From the NCBI RefSeq assembly GCF_050947875.1, contig NC_134574.1:107335469-107399468 (forward strand): DNA of 64,000 nucleotides, written 5' to 3'. This DNA comes from Dermacentor variabilis (lineage: Eukaryota; Arthropoda; Arachnida; Ixodida; Ixodidae). Below the pieces are notes generated by a model. It saw only the letters and a list, made by a program, of their open reading frames with translations. It was not told where the DNA came from and did no database searches. Shown piece after piece: positions 11,880 through 23,995 of the stretch. Every line of letters begins with the position of its first letter. The stretch's first letter is position 1. Both the position numbers and the translations under genes were made by a program.

Positions 11880-14010
11880 GAGCCAAACATGTCAAATATC
11901 ATCAGATTACCACGATACGAAGATTTTGTCTCCCCCAGGTGTGACGAAAGTAGCCAGGTCCTCGTATATGTTTGCATTGCAAGGAGCGCACCTACGTGAC
12001 CCAGGCCGTGCCTTGCCACTAGGACAACCAGTATCTTTGCCTTAGCATAAAGAAGAGGTTCTCGTTCGCACTCGTCCCAAGCTACATTTCCTCATCAAGT
12101 TGTTGCAAAAGCTTGAAAATCCATTGGCGACGACCTCCGTTCCTGGATCTCCCAGACCGAAGATTTTAACGCTCGCCATCTACTTTGGGGAAGTGCAAGA
12201 ACCAATTTGAGATTTAGGACTCCAGTATCATTTGCTTCTGACCATGACCTTTCGCTCTTGAACGCACGGCAGTCCGTCACTATTGAGAGGATCGTAGTAC
12301 AGCAGCTGCCTACATCTGACTTTGGTGTCACAATGCCTTATCTCGAGCGTCCACTGGTTTACCGGCTTGGAAAACTGTGGAAGTGACCATATTCGTACTT
12401 ACATTGCTGTCAAGCTCTAAGCAGTACGTCCTCACTCACGGTCTCTCAAACAATCAACTGGTCCGCATTTCAAGCGTTTATGAACACCGGATGCAAGGTG
12501 GCCTTGTACGTAGCGTAGAACTTGCGATTGCGGACGAATTGTATGTTGCGACGCGCTGCTTCTCACGGTCAGCTACTCGCGCGGACCATGACATTTAATT
12601 AGACTCCACGCAGTACGTAGGGACCCTGAGAAAAGATATAGAGGCACAAAGTCGACATTCGACGTTAGGGAGGCCGGGCATACGCAAAAAAGACGAAAAA
12701 AGGAAACGTCGTCGCAGGGACAAATTAGACAGCTAACGATGGAAATCATTCTGTGATTCGTTGGACCCCTACAATCCACTCTCTCGCGTGTAGCGAACTC
12801 TCTAGAGCCTTCGCTCGTCTCCTCAGCAACGCCGTCCCTTTACTGCACTGGCTCTCCGCCAACGCTATCGAGAAGAAGATGTTGGATATCCAAATTTTGT
12901 GAGACAGTCGCAGGTGACACAGTGTTATTAAAGAATCTAGAAGTGTGCGAAGCTCCCTTTACGCAACATTCTGCCAGGGACGACCGTTTCTCCACAAAGG
13001 TACTGCAGGCTGTCCTGGCTTTTTGCAAGCATTCCTATTCAACTGGACCCGGCAATAGAACGTACGCTGTTCTATGTACCCTTGACCATTCATTATAATG
13101 CACGGGAGATACTGCTAGATCATTTCAACGTTTCATCGAGTGAATGGAAGCGTAGCCGTCCTGTCCCGATCATAAAGCGAGAAAGGTCTCCCCTTGAACT
13201 AACATCATACCGGCCTATGGCTCTTGCCAGAAGTCTTGGCAATTCGATAAATAGGATGATCCTCACCCACCTGGAGTGGTTTCTTGAACATTACAATGCC
13301 TGTCCAGACGTGATGACAGGCTTTCGACAGGGCCGCTCGTTGGTAGACGTCATTGATCTTGTATCCTTCCATTCAGCAAGAGAAATCATCCAAACGCCTC
13401 TCTGTAGGTCTATTTTTAAACATGAAGGGCGCTTATGATGTTTCTTATGAAGCCATCCTTGACGCGTTCGTGGCCGCTGACATTGGAGGCCGCACTTTTC
13501 GGTGAATTAGAAGCTACCTGACCCGTTGGAGTTCGTTTGTATTAATCAAGGATGGCCAAACTACCTTTCTTTCTTGAACGCCTGCTCATCCTAGTTAAAA
13601 TGACCGACAGTACCAACTGCAACACATTTGTTGTAGAAGAAATGATCAAAGATCTACTGTGTGACTGCCCAACATACGAAGATGAGAGGATTGCCTTTCA
13701 GGCAGCTTTCAGGCAGCTAAATGACATTCCTATCTCAGAGGAGATCTTGGAACCGCGGCCTGTAGCGTCTGCGACCTACAAAGCCACAAAAGCGCTGCTG
13801 CGTATATTAAAATACATCAGCCTCAACGACCGCTTGCGATTGACTCGACGATGGACGTTTGATTGCTTGTGTACTAGTGCAAAGTGTGAACTTCTCTCTC
13901 ATTCTCATTTTTCAGTCCCCTTTCCTCAGTGCAGGGTAGCCTACCGAGATCAGCCTGGCTGCACTTCCTGCCTTTCCCTTATGGCTTCTCTCTCCCCCTC
14001 TATGTTCAAA
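11880..14010 (+). mobile_element. LINE with endonuclease and RT remnants, internally deleted
   Basis: In order it holds a degraded endonuclease (best at 12120-12380), a spacer with faint coding similarity (12400-13080), the first half of a reverse transcriptase (13082-13556) and a C-terminal zinc-knuckle domain (13590-13870), then a 3' UTR carrying AGTGCAGGGTAG. The frame passes from the RT directly into the C-terminal domain near 13560-13600, so the rest of the RT and any RNase H are deleted. Related 3' UTR scraps lie at 1745-1915 and 27427-27575. The left boundary is uncertain. Confidence 0.75.
12120..13870 (+). pseudogene. LINE endonuclease/reverse transcriptase pseudogene
   Basis: EDFNARHLLWGS near 12159 matches the GDFNA-H--WG motif of APE-type endonucleases with the leading Gly changed. 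RT finger motifs follow: PIIKRERSPLELTSYRPMAL, then GFRQGRSLVDVIDLV. A frameshift near 13405 shifts to LFLNMKGAYD, where the catalytic motif A Asp of LFLD is Asn. An in-frame stop interrupts R-IRSYLTRW near 13503. The C-terminal part (NCNTFVVEEMIKDLLCDCP, then ALLRILKYISLNDRL) is the conserved cysteine-rich tail of this LINE type. It is inactive. Confidence 0.8.
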
Positions 14011-14329
14011 TACAGTAGTTCCATAGACTGCGCGTGGGCTGGGACCTCCTGCGTCAATGAATTGAAAGGGAAAAAAGTGTCACCCAATTCGAGCTAAACA
14101 GAAGTGGATGACAATTTTTCCCTTTCAGAAGAAGACCATGTTCGCTATGGGCCGCACCCAGTCTCGGATAACGGCCAAGGATAGTGGGGTACAGATTAAA
14201 AAAAAAATTAATGGACAGAGAGAAGGAATGAGAAGAGATCGAATACAGGGAGGTCAGTGTCGTAACAAAAGGGAGTCGCGAATACGGCAGGTCGAGAACC
14301 AAGGGCGACTGGACGCCTCCGATGCCGTC

Positions 14330-14724
14330 TTCACCGCAGCGGCGATCGTACGAGTCTCTCGAATTCCGCGACGAGCACCGACGTTTCCTGAAGGAAACCG
14401 CGGTGCCCGAGAGGCGCAGTGTACGACTCGCGAAGGCGGAAAAAATAGAAGGGACCCTCGTACGCTGGAAAGCCGATGCACGACCGAATTAGTATTTCGC
14501 AGCGATGTGGTCGGTGTTGTTGCTGGTGGCGCTGCCGCAGAGGCCGACTGGGGCTTTCCTCGGCGCGCTGGGATAAAAAACCCATTTGCGGCGTCCGGTC
14601 ACGAAGGGAGCTCTCTAGGGAGAGCAAACAGCAATACAGAAATATTGCGCTCCCTCCTCCTCCTCGGCCTCACCCCCTCCTCTAGTGCCATCGACTCCGA
14701 ATTGAGGTCGCGTTCCGGCGCCTG
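14330..14724 (+). promoter_or_regulatory. Candidate promoter and noncoding first exon
   Basis: A TATA-like ATAAAAAA (14573-14580) precedes about 140 bp of pyrimidine-rich and then GC-rich sequence. That ends at a strong splice donor, GGCGCCTG|GTAAGC, with the intron starting at 14725. The surrounding frame (14108-14728, 206 codons) has no recognisable domain and begins inside degraded repeat, so a 5'-UTR exon is more likely than a coding one. No downstream exon was identified. Confidence 0.25.
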
Positions 14725-14729
14725 GTAAG

Positions 14730-17700
14730 CGTGTTATTTTCGCACCCGAGAGGAACGGTGCCTCGCTTATCTTGTTTTGTTTTGGCGTGTTATCGGCGAG
14801 TTCCGCATGCAGTCAGCCCGGAAATTTTCACCGCGTACGAACTGTATAGAACCACGCCGACCCGCCCACCCATATTCGCGGCTCAAAAATAGCCCGAAAG
14901 ATCTCGAGAATAGCAGCGTCATGGCAACGCAACAAGTTGTTTTGGCGATACAGCTGACACAGTTGCTTATCAGTACCCACACGAAGTGCATGATTAGCTC
15001 TCACAGACCATCATCACCATCGTCATCATCATCATCATTCGTTACCCGGCTTTGGGTCATTCCACTGTCCTTGTCTACGACAGCCAAGCAGACCCATGTG
15101 ACTGCAAGCTGCTTTACCTCACGGCATAACATCCTGCGCTGCCATCGGCTGCATTTCTCTGGCCTTAGAGACACCAATTTCATTACGCGAACGGATTATC
15201 TTTTATAGGTTCTGAAGCCATTTCGTGAACCTACTTAAACCTAAGTCCACCTGTTAACTAGAATCCTCTACCTGCACTTGCTTTTCCTTTTTCATTAGTT
15301 CACACTGCCGCCGTTCTACATCTTAATCTTACGCTGGTTCTTTTCCTTTTCGTCGCTGGTTGCACGATATTTAGCACCTTTACGAATCTATGTTATTGTT
15401 CATGCCTCGGCTCCAGGTTAGTATACTGGCACAACAGTGATATATTCTTTCCAAGCCACGAAATGCCGGCCATATAATTATGTTCGTACGTATGGAACAA
15501 TTGTAGTTTAGTTTATAGTTATAAAACGACACCTTTTTCCTTGGAAGTCGTTATTTAAAACTAAATGCGCCAATGTTTTAGAGCAACAAAGCGTGACTTG
15601 CGTTGGGCCTTAACTGACGTTCAGCTTAACCATGGTCATAACGGTCATCTTACTAGCGGTCAAAGTCTGTGATAAAACAACTCGTCGAAGTCGTCTGCAG
15701 TGACTGTTGCATTTTCTCGCTCGGCTACGCCTGCACAGCATATGAGTAGCGGGACGACCTGTGCATATACCTCGCACATGTTTGATTGTTGCGGGATGGG
15801 CACAAGGTCGGAGCCCTGTCGAGAGTGCGAACCGTGCCTGCGGGTCCACTTGGAACTAATTTGCTGCTAGGTTTCGTGCGCGGTGCAGATTCGGCAGTGC
15901 AATCGATTCGTACCTGCTGGCGAGTTCCTGCGCATTGCAGTTTTCATACTCGCTAAAGTTTGATAAGTAGTAAAACTCTCCGTCTGTTTCCTTTTTCGAA
16001 TTAAATATTACGTTGAGATCTGTTGCGTTCAGATGGAGAAAACACAAGAAGAAAACAGAAGTTCACTCCCGGAAGCCCTTGCTGCTTATTTATAGAAGCA
16101 GTCGGACATCAACTACCCCGTTTAAAAGGTTGGTCTAATGCTCCCAATGACAACTAGTCGGTGGCATTCATGAAGCTTGGCCAGAATAACGCATGTTGAA
16201 CAATGTGCTCAAATTGACGGAATATCTCGGCAGCCATCCTAATCATGCAGGCAAAGCGAGTCAATATGCTCTATTTGCTGAGAGTTGAGTTTTCATATCT
16301 CGGTTACTTCGAGAGGCAATTCTAAAATTGAGAGATGGTGCCCATGGGAATTCATGTCAGACTTCTTTTATTTTTAAATGAGAAAGCAGCGTTTCTTGAA
16401 AATTTACGAAGATTTTCACGATAGCGCATGGAAGAGTTGTTTCGAGCACACACATGAAGGGGGTGCGACTTTTGTTTTTGAGAAGTGCAGTACATATACT
16501 GTATATATTGTTCTGATGAAAGTCAGTGGGAGCCGGTGTGTGTATTCTTTCTTCGACTTTGTAATGTTTCGCTGTGCATCCGTACCAACTTGCCCAAATG
16601 TCAGCTCTCATATCATATGCGTACACTGATTTGAGCGATATGTGTAACTATACCAAGTGAGGTGAAAGCTGGTAAAAGCGGATCTGTTCCCTTTGGATCC
16701 TCATCGGGCTTCGAGCATTTTAACTGGGCACTCGCATACTGCCCAGTAAGAACTTCTGAAACGATCACAACAAAGTCTCATAGAACTGAAAAAAGGCTTC
16801 AGCTTTGAAGCATGATGCATTTCGTAAGGAAGGTACTATGCCACGATAAAATAGCGACAAGTTTTTAGCGGCTTGCGAATAACGCCAAGTTGCGCGGAAG
16901 ACTTGCAGGCAGTCGCCGTAACGATATAGCGAAGTATCGGAGTCAACAACGCATCAACATGCAGCCTGCACGCTGACTAGAGCACGTGGGTTAAAGCGGA
17001 CTCTCCATTAGAACTGTACTAGAACTCATGCGCGATGTCAAGTCAGCCAAGTTGCATAACTTTCGGTGCTTTTGAGTAGCGTCACCTACAATTCAAAGCA
17101 GCAGTTTTCGGGAAAATTATTAGCAACATAGAAACGGCCGATAACGCAATTCGGTGCTCAAACCCTGCTGTTTACAAAATGGTTAGCAATTTCTTTTCCA
17201 GTTTTCTGGCGCGGCAGTTATCTTTTGGCGGTGTTGGCGCGACGTCCACTGCATGACCTTGAATCTATGAGGCACAGGCCTCAGATTCGGGCCTTCCGAC
17301 TGCTGCTCAGGTTCGTTTCCAAATCTGATCAAGATGTGCATCCACGTAATGAGCGTCCTTTCGTTACTGCGCCTATCCGTGTCGGTAAGTTTTCCTTCGA
17401 GGCAAGGATATTGCATACGCATAATCTCTTCATCTGGAAAGGTTGACCGCGTAACGCAAAGCGCCAACAGCGCGCTAATCAAAATGTAAGATGTCCTTGT
17501 GAGTGCGGACCTTGACTCAGTTTTGCCTGAAAGATAACACACAGACTACAAAAATAGGCAAGCCTCCTGAACGTCGCCGTGGCGAGATCTATTCGCAGAT
17601 ACGGTGTAGGCTTAATTGTGTTGAGTGCCACACGAAGTTGGCCGCTTCCGGGATTAACTTGGTATCCGAATGCTCCATATAAAGTACACTCGCATTGATT

Positions 17701-18670
17701 ATGTGAAGTTCGTGACATTTAGAAAGATCTAGAACAGGAACGCTGAAGCCCCTTAAAGACTTTGTGAACTTTGCTTCGCTGAAGGAATTGTGAAGATTCG
17801 GGAAATATATACACCCGCCTTCACTGCTATGCACAAAACACCATCTATGGATTTTCTTCACTGGAACGTAATTTTCGCGTTTAAATGCCATAAGTGTCAA
17901 GAAAATTGACAGAAAAACGTAGTTTTAGGTCACTGCATTTATGAAACATACACATAATTGTACAATTGTATAAAATCTCCTTTTGTAAGAAGGATATTGT
18001 GGATTTTCTGTGCGCGGAATAGTTGCCCGAGTTTCTATTAGGTGCGAACAAACGGAAAGATCCACAAATCTGAGACAGTCTAGTGCTGCGAGTACAGCAG
18101 TGAACGCGTTAACTCAGAGTAATGGCGCAGGTTTGCGCAGAGGACGGTAGGGACCGAGTTCTGTATGACTGGTTATCCGTTTCGTTCACTCCCGAAGTTC
18201 AGAGGTACGCACCGGCATATTATTAGAGTCCCACACGCGAGCTTTTTTTATATCAGAGCTATGGATGCATTGTCCCTTTCATGCGATGACGAGGATGGGG
18301 TTGTGTCCTATCGTTTGCCTAGAAGTAGCATTGAAGGCGGCTCCAGAATAGTGGCATCAGTGGCAGGTCCTTGCTTGTACTGTACAGTGATCTGAACTGG
18401 TACACTAAACGGCCTCTCGCCACGACCTCGACAGGAAGCGGCGGTGACGACGACGTCACAACCGAAGAAAGTGGTTACCGAGGCACCTCGAAAAAAAGCA
18501 TTTCTTGCAGAACTTGCAGCACCACCGTTACGTCACACCCTGCAGCACAGTCTCCTTCGGTCCACGAATCCCGGCGCGCAGCGTATACACTAAAAAAAAA
18601 TCGTACGAGCCACCAAAGATAGGCACAGCGCAGGAATTTCACTGCGCACATCAACAAAAAGGCCACCGCT
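14730..18670. other. Long intergenic stretch, no gene recognised
   Basis: A CAT/CAC trinucleotide run lies at 15010-15038. Most of the rest is AT-rich single-copy-looking sequence. The minus frames 17183-17542 (with a hydrophobic stretch ILISALLALCV) and 17589-17900 are the longest, but have no domain I recognise. No AATAAA or ATTAAA was seen on the minus strand in the first few hundred bases below the serpin stop, so its 3' end is undefined. Confidence 0.4.
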
Positions 18671-18672
18671 CA

Positions 18673-19993
18673 CTAGAAACGGCGCACCGATCCGATGTAC
18701 AGGATCACGTCCGGATCACAGCTGCGGATGAGGAACATGAAGGGCCGGTTCACGTTGTAGTTGAAGCTGACGCCCGCGTAGCACATCATGATGATCGGCG
18801 TGAGGAAAAGGCCCTCGACGCCGTCTTCGTCCACTTCGACCACTGCCTTGTGCTCGACGCCGGTCACCCTGACACCGGAGGTCTTGCTGACCCCACCGAG
18901 GTCGGCCCGGTCCGTGAAGAGATCCTGGATCCCCAGCGTCTCCAGGGTTCCTCGAAAGCTGGAGGTGTGCTCGAGCTTAAACTTGGGCAAGTAGATCTCG
19001 ACGTCGTGGTCCTCGCCGAGCGACCTGAGCAGGTCCTCCAGCAGAGCCGGCGTCAGCTTCTTCTCGAGACGGTCGAGGCCGTCGACCTTTTGCGGCCGCA
19101 GTATGACCATGGATAGCTTCTTGCCCACGAACGGCATCTCGAGTGCGTCCACCTCGAGCTTATCGCAGCAGCTGGTCTTGTAGTTCTTTCGCTGGTACAT
19201 CATCTCCACCATGGATGTCTTGTCCTTGGTCTCGTGGAACGGGCGGAGCGCCGTGTACTGCGGGTTGAAGTGCGAGTCCCAGAAGCCCGTGAAGTACATT
19301 GCGTTGACGAGCAGTAGCGAAGTGCGCGCGTCCACTTGGCCGGACTGGATGATGTCGGTCACTTTGCACTTGGTCTTCTCCTCGACCCAGGCGTTGATGA
19401 CCGCGCGGGCAGCATTGGGGTCGCTCCGGAAGTCGACCTGCTTGACGGTGCCGTCGTACGCGGACTCCACGAGGTCACAGAAGTCGTTCGGCACGTCCAA
19501 GCTGCGGTCGGCGAAGATGGCGTTGGCGAGGTGGATGCGAAAGTCCGGCCCGCAGTCGGCCAGGCGCTGTGTCATGTCCGTGAACTCTTGGCGTATCTGC
19601 GCAGGCGAAAGAAATTAACATGCATGTGAGAGGTTCAGGTTAGCTCACGGACCGGGTGACAGTTGACAAAGGATAACGCGAGTCTGACTGGTCACTGGAG
19701 TATTCTACGCGTGGCCGCACTCTGGTACACACTACTGGTCACGCACCTCTTCGATGAGCTCTTCGGGCAGCCGGAGGGCCTTGGCAATCTGCGCCGCAGT
19801 GGCTTTCCCGCTGCCGGCGTGCGTGGCCGTCAAAGCCAGCGCGATGGCGAACGGGGCGCTGAGTACGTTGTCCCTGAAAAGGGCGTCCTGCTCGGCCAGC
19901 TGCTGTTTGTGCAGCTCCACCGAAAAGTTGAGAAGGACCTCGCGCAGCCGGTTGGGCGGCGCGGGAGCCCTCCAGAAGAGGTACCGCAGGAAT
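18673..19993 (-). CDS. Serpin (two exons seen, N-terminal exon missing)
   Basis: Serine protease inhibitor-fold protein. The visible exons are 19993-19747 (82 codons after one leading base) and 19596-18673 (307 codons plus TAG). The 150-bp intron runs GT (19746) to AG (19597) in phase 0, giving the join EE|IRQEF. An acceptor (TTCGCAG|A) precedes the first visible exon. Numbering the 389 visible residues: helix A FSVEL (24-28), DNVLSAPFAIALAL (41-54), INAWVEEKTK (149-158), NAMYFTGFW (180-188), LPKFKLEH near 286 and RPFMFLI near 367 all match conserved serpin positions. The reactive loop starts at Gly341: GVEGLFLTPIIMMCYA. The hinge has Val at P14 and GLFL at P12-P9 where inhibitors have Thr/Ser and small residues. 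By spacing P1 is Tyr or an adjacent residue. The length is near full size; only the start, and any signal peptide, is missing. Codons are GC-rich compared with the flanks and no stop interrupts it, so it looks functional. Whether it is inhibitory is uncertain. Confidence 0.95.
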
Positions 19994-21021
19994 CTGCGAA
20001 CAGAGTTGAAAGTACGCGCGTGATTGGACGCTGCACTGATGATAATATGCGTTGATTATTGGCGCAAGGACCAAATATGGACACAGAAAGCCCTGCAAGA
20101 GTACACGAGTTGTTGATGGAGAAATTGGATTGCTAATGCTAGATGTAGCATGGCCGTTTCAGAGGACTGAAAAACGTTCGCTGCAAAGTGCGTAAAATGT
20201 ATACGCACTACAAGTGTGACAGGGACCTTAGTGAAATGAGACGAAAGTAAAAGATACGCGAGGAGGGGATGACATTACGTAGACTTAAAAAGCGCGAGTG
20301 GTGGTATTTTACTGAGTAGCACTACTGCCATATGACGGCCCTTGAACGCGAAGGCATGTAGGACAATGCACCGAGGTTGTACTGGTACATGGTATAAAAA
20401 ATACAGTCGTCAGGAGAGATTGACATTCGAAGTGCGATGAATACGGCCACAGGCACGCCACTGCGTATCCGGGATGACTATTTCACGTAAATATTTCCCA
20501 GTTAACTTTGAAAAATAATTGCAAGCGATGTGTCTCATGATGCTTAAAGGTGTCGCAAGGTTAAATTAGAATGAGCGGTGACCATTCCGTCAAGAGATGC
20601 CCAGTCGCCGTTATGGAAACCTCTGGGGGATCAGATGCTTTTGCGCATGAAAGCACACGTGTGGGTATGTGGATATCTAGCATAGCAGCTTGAGTCACCT
20701 ACAAGCTCGTGCCTGCACTTGTTTCCTTGATAGGGACCCTGCCTTTCCTGAACGTGTCAAAGGTATCGCGGACCTTCTCGTCGCATATTTTCGCTTTCGC
20801 CCAAGATGACTGCAACCAGCGTCGTCTTTTCCTGGTCGCACGTGACCATCCGATCCGATGACGAACGCTGTTTCCCTCTTGAGTTCCACGTAAACAGTGT
20901 ATCACTAATTTAGACAGGAAGGACGTGGTAGGCGCGAACAGCGTGAGCTGGGCACGTAAGTGTGGCCATGGAATTGCATGATCAGCAATTGGTTTCCGAG
21001 CAAGAATATGCATATACTCTG
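19994..21021. other. Serpin upstream sequence (intron or 5' flank)
   Basis: The missing first exon of the serpin should lie here or at higher coordinates, but no ATG-plus-signal-peptide frame with a phase-2 donor was recognised. The minus frame 20699-21013 has no known domain. Confidence 0.4.
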
Positions 21022-21031
21022 ATTGGGTAAT

Positions 21032-21258
21032 GGTAGATTATGGGGGTTTACGTGCCAAAACCACTTTCTGATTATGAGGCACGCCGTAGTGGAGGACTCC
21101 GGAAATTTCGACCACCTGGAGTTGTTTAACGTGCACCTAAATCTAAATACACGGGTGTTTTCGCCCCCATCGAAATGCGGCCGCCGTGGCCGGGATTCGA
21201 TCCCGCGACCTCATGCTCAGCAGCCCAACACCATAGCCACTGAGCAACCACGGCGGGT
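21032..21258 (-). mobile_element. Full-length Ruka-type tick SINE with target duplication
   Basis: On the minus strand it starts CCCGCCGTGGTTGCTCAGTG (A box) and has the B box GGGATCGAATCCC. The common SINE body follows and ends in CACGTAAACCCCCATAATC. ATTGGGTAAT flanks it at 21022-21031 and 21259-21268, a perfect 10-bp target-site duplication. The RNA polymerase III promoter boxes are intact. It lies about 1 kb upstream of the visible serpin exons, in the same orientation. Confidence 0.95.
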
Positions 21259-22048
21259 ATTGGGTAATAGTACTCTAAAGTAATAGACGAGCAAGATAAG
21301 CAAGCTACTGCGGTACTTCTCGTTAACTGCCATACGACTACACAAGACGCACATGAGCCATAAAATATTACGTTTGTGCAGTAAGAAAACGCGTAGCAGT
21401 TTAATGGAATAGAAATTACATGTCTTTTTAAAGGAAAGTTTAAGTTTACTATACTCAACTTTTCTAACAAAAAATGGTTTTCTTAGGCGCGTTTCCCTTT
21501 GAGCAATGCGCCAGGACACAGCGAGAAAGCTTACAACAATGTTAATTTGACAATTACTCTCTCCAGCAGAGCTTAGTATAAAAAAAAAAAACGAATCCGG
21601 AGATTGGTTCCAAAGCTCCTCCACCAAAATCCCAGAATTGTAACCATCTCAGATTCCCTGTAGGACGAGACAAATACACTAAAAAGTTTTTGTCTATGTA
21701 ATAAATTTGCAAAATGCATCGCGAATGGGCATAATCAACCTTTAAAAAATATTTCGCGAAAAAGTTTTTAAGTATAGGGGGGCAGCACCAGGACGAAAAT
21801 TGGAAGTGAGCTTCACCCGAACCCACCTAAGGCTTTCTTTAGAACTTATACACACAGCTCTAGGCATATGTGAACCATAGGTGTATACATTGCACTTGCT
21901 TTACATTACATCTCTGATACCGTGATAAGTACGCGAGCGAGCAGTCAGGCTAACCGAAAGGTGAATGTTAGAAGAGGCTATAATCAAGGAGAGTTAATCT
22001 TAGTAAAGATGTTTGAGAAACCAATTTACACGAAATGAACGCAGATCT

Positions 22049-22206
22049 GGGGGGCTATTCTGTAACAGTCCACCTAGTGGAGTGTCCATTCCGGCCGCTG
22101 CTGATTGGCTAGGGCCACCCGTCTCCTCCTCTCCCGTACAGCTGCATCCATTCAGCAGCGGCCGAAATGGACAGTCCACTAGGTGGACTCTTACAGAATA
22201 GCCCCC
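22049..22206. mobile_element. Foldback MITE with 55-bp arms
   Basis: The left arm, GGGGGGCTATTCTGTAACAG onward (22049-22103), pairs with 22152-22206 with only a few mismatches around a 48-bp loop. No transposase is present. A clear target duplication is not visible. It is a short palindromic non-autonomous element of unassigned superfamily. Confidence 0.8.
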
Positions 22207-22692
22207 CTGTTATGTAGAATAATAATACAGCAATTACCAGTGTAATCGTTTTGTTTCAGTTAAATAATCAAACAGTGCGGAAGAAACGCCTCTGACTACA
22301 GCATAGTTTGGGGCCCCAAATGACGATAATACTGGTGTACTTAACCCTAATCCAATCTCGCAGAGTGGAGCTTCGTGTAATATCTTTCTCTGGTGTGAAT
22401 ATCATTTGCATGATAAAAAGTGGTGGTCTACTGGTTCAAATTTCCTTACGATTGTGGCAAAGAGGGGACATTGTCAAACCAGCTCTATGTAAATAAATAT
22501 TCAATTGCGGAACGCGACAGAGTAATCTACTCTATATGACGTCGAATTGCCGAGAACGACACCACTGTTTATTCCAGCAAAAACCGAGATGCTGAATGTC
22601 TAGAGATGGTATCAGCGATAGTTTACTTAAATAATTATGCAAACAAGCTTTCTGCACATCGATGCGGTGACGTAAGATGTATCCGGTGAAAC

Positions 22693-22925
22693 AAAAAAAA
22701 AGGGTTTTACGGGCCAGAATCATGATCTAATTATGAGGCACGCCTTAGTGGGGGGACTCCAGAATAATTTGGACCAGCCGGGGTTCTTTAAGGTGCACCT
22801 GAATCCAAGTACCACAGGTGTTTTCGCATTTCGCCCCCATCGAAATGCGGCTGCCGTGGCCGGGATTCGACCCAGTGACCTCGGGCATAGCAGCCCAGCC
22901 CCATAGCCACTAAGCAACCATGGCT
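22693..22925 (-). mobile_element. Ruka-type tick SINE with 17-bp imperfect target duplication
   Basis: The body and the tRNA-like head (GGGTCGAATCCCGGCCACGG on the minus strand) are complete but mutated. GATGTATCCGGTGAAAC (22676-22692) and GATGTGTCCGGTAAAAC (22926-22942) flank it and differ at two positions, as expected for an older insertion. A nine-base A-run and GGG precede the body on the plus strand. Confidence 0.9.
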
Positions 22926-22942
22926 GATGTGTCCGGTAAAAC

Positions 22943-23987
22943 AGGAATCAAAGGCCACTTAAAGATGATCTGGCTAATAAACCTGTCATTTAGTTTAAGC
23001 ACAAACCGCGGTGTTCCGGAACCCACATCATATTTTTTTTGTAATGTTGTAGGAACACACTTGTAGGAACACAATTTTGGAACACACTTAAGATAGCTGT
23101 ATTCGTTGCCTTGGAAAGCGATGAACATACTTATAGAGAATCTGACTACGACAGCTGACGAATGATTAGCGGGAAGTCTGCGCACCCTTAGAACACTGGC
23201 CAATAACACTATGAAAATAGGCGTAGGAGAGTAGGAGAGGAGATGCCCACGCCAGCCTTCTCTTCAGAGCGTGAAGCATCAGTAGCTATTAAATTGCTTC
23301 TTTCCAGGAGAAAATGGTAATATTGTAATTGGTCATTTAAATATTGTTATGACATTAGTTCAGCATTTGAGGGGAACATATCGTCCAATTCTATCTGGAG
23401 GCTTATCTTGTATAGACTTGGTGGTTGAATACGTTTAATTTGCACATTCAGTGGTGTTAGCTGTGTCTGTACGAATAGGATCTGAGGGGTGTGTAGTCGC
23501 CACCAATGATTATCATACCGCACTTTCTAACGAAAGTGAGTCGCGAGCCAAACTTCTTTTTCGTCCCGTGTTTCCTGCTCTAAATCAACAAATGACGCTT
23601 GTTGCCTTGCATTCAGTGTTGGCCGAATGCAGATGGGCAGAAATTCTGTACTTAATAGGGAAACTCAGCAAGACAAAAATTTATTGTGTGTTGCCTGTAG
23701 ACAACACTTATTGCCCATGAAGGGTTAACTTGCGGTGCAATGATCGGTTCAGAAACGCGTAACTGCTTGCGTTTGCCCCGACCGAAATGGGGCTTTTGTA
23801 TATGAGATTGCAAACATCCGCGTTAGAAGTGCCAGTGCTCCACCAAGTGGGAATCCTTCGCCACGCTATGCAAAAAAAAAAGAAGAAAAAAAAAGACGCC
23901 CAGAGATTGAGCGCGGTTAATAGGTTTGTTTGTTCGGCACATCGCAAGCCTTCCGTCCTGTCTCGACCTTTGATCTGTCTTCACTTG
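22943..23987. other. Intergenic, no gene recognised
   Basis: Mostly AT-rich sequence with an A/G run at 23871-23893. The plus frame 23451-23720 has no recognisable domain. Confidence 0.4.
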
Positions 23988-23995
23988 CCCGAGAT

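Noticed and set aside
17183..17900. Minus frames with a hydrophobic stretch, considered as a salivary secreted protein
   Set aside because: The hydrophobic segment is internal, the cysteine pattern matches no tick family I know, and no exon chain could be built.
18505..19629. Long plus-strand frames opposite the serpin (up to 203 codons)
   Set aside because: They are antisense shadows of a GC-rich serpin exon; the minus frame has clear serpin motifs and splice sites.
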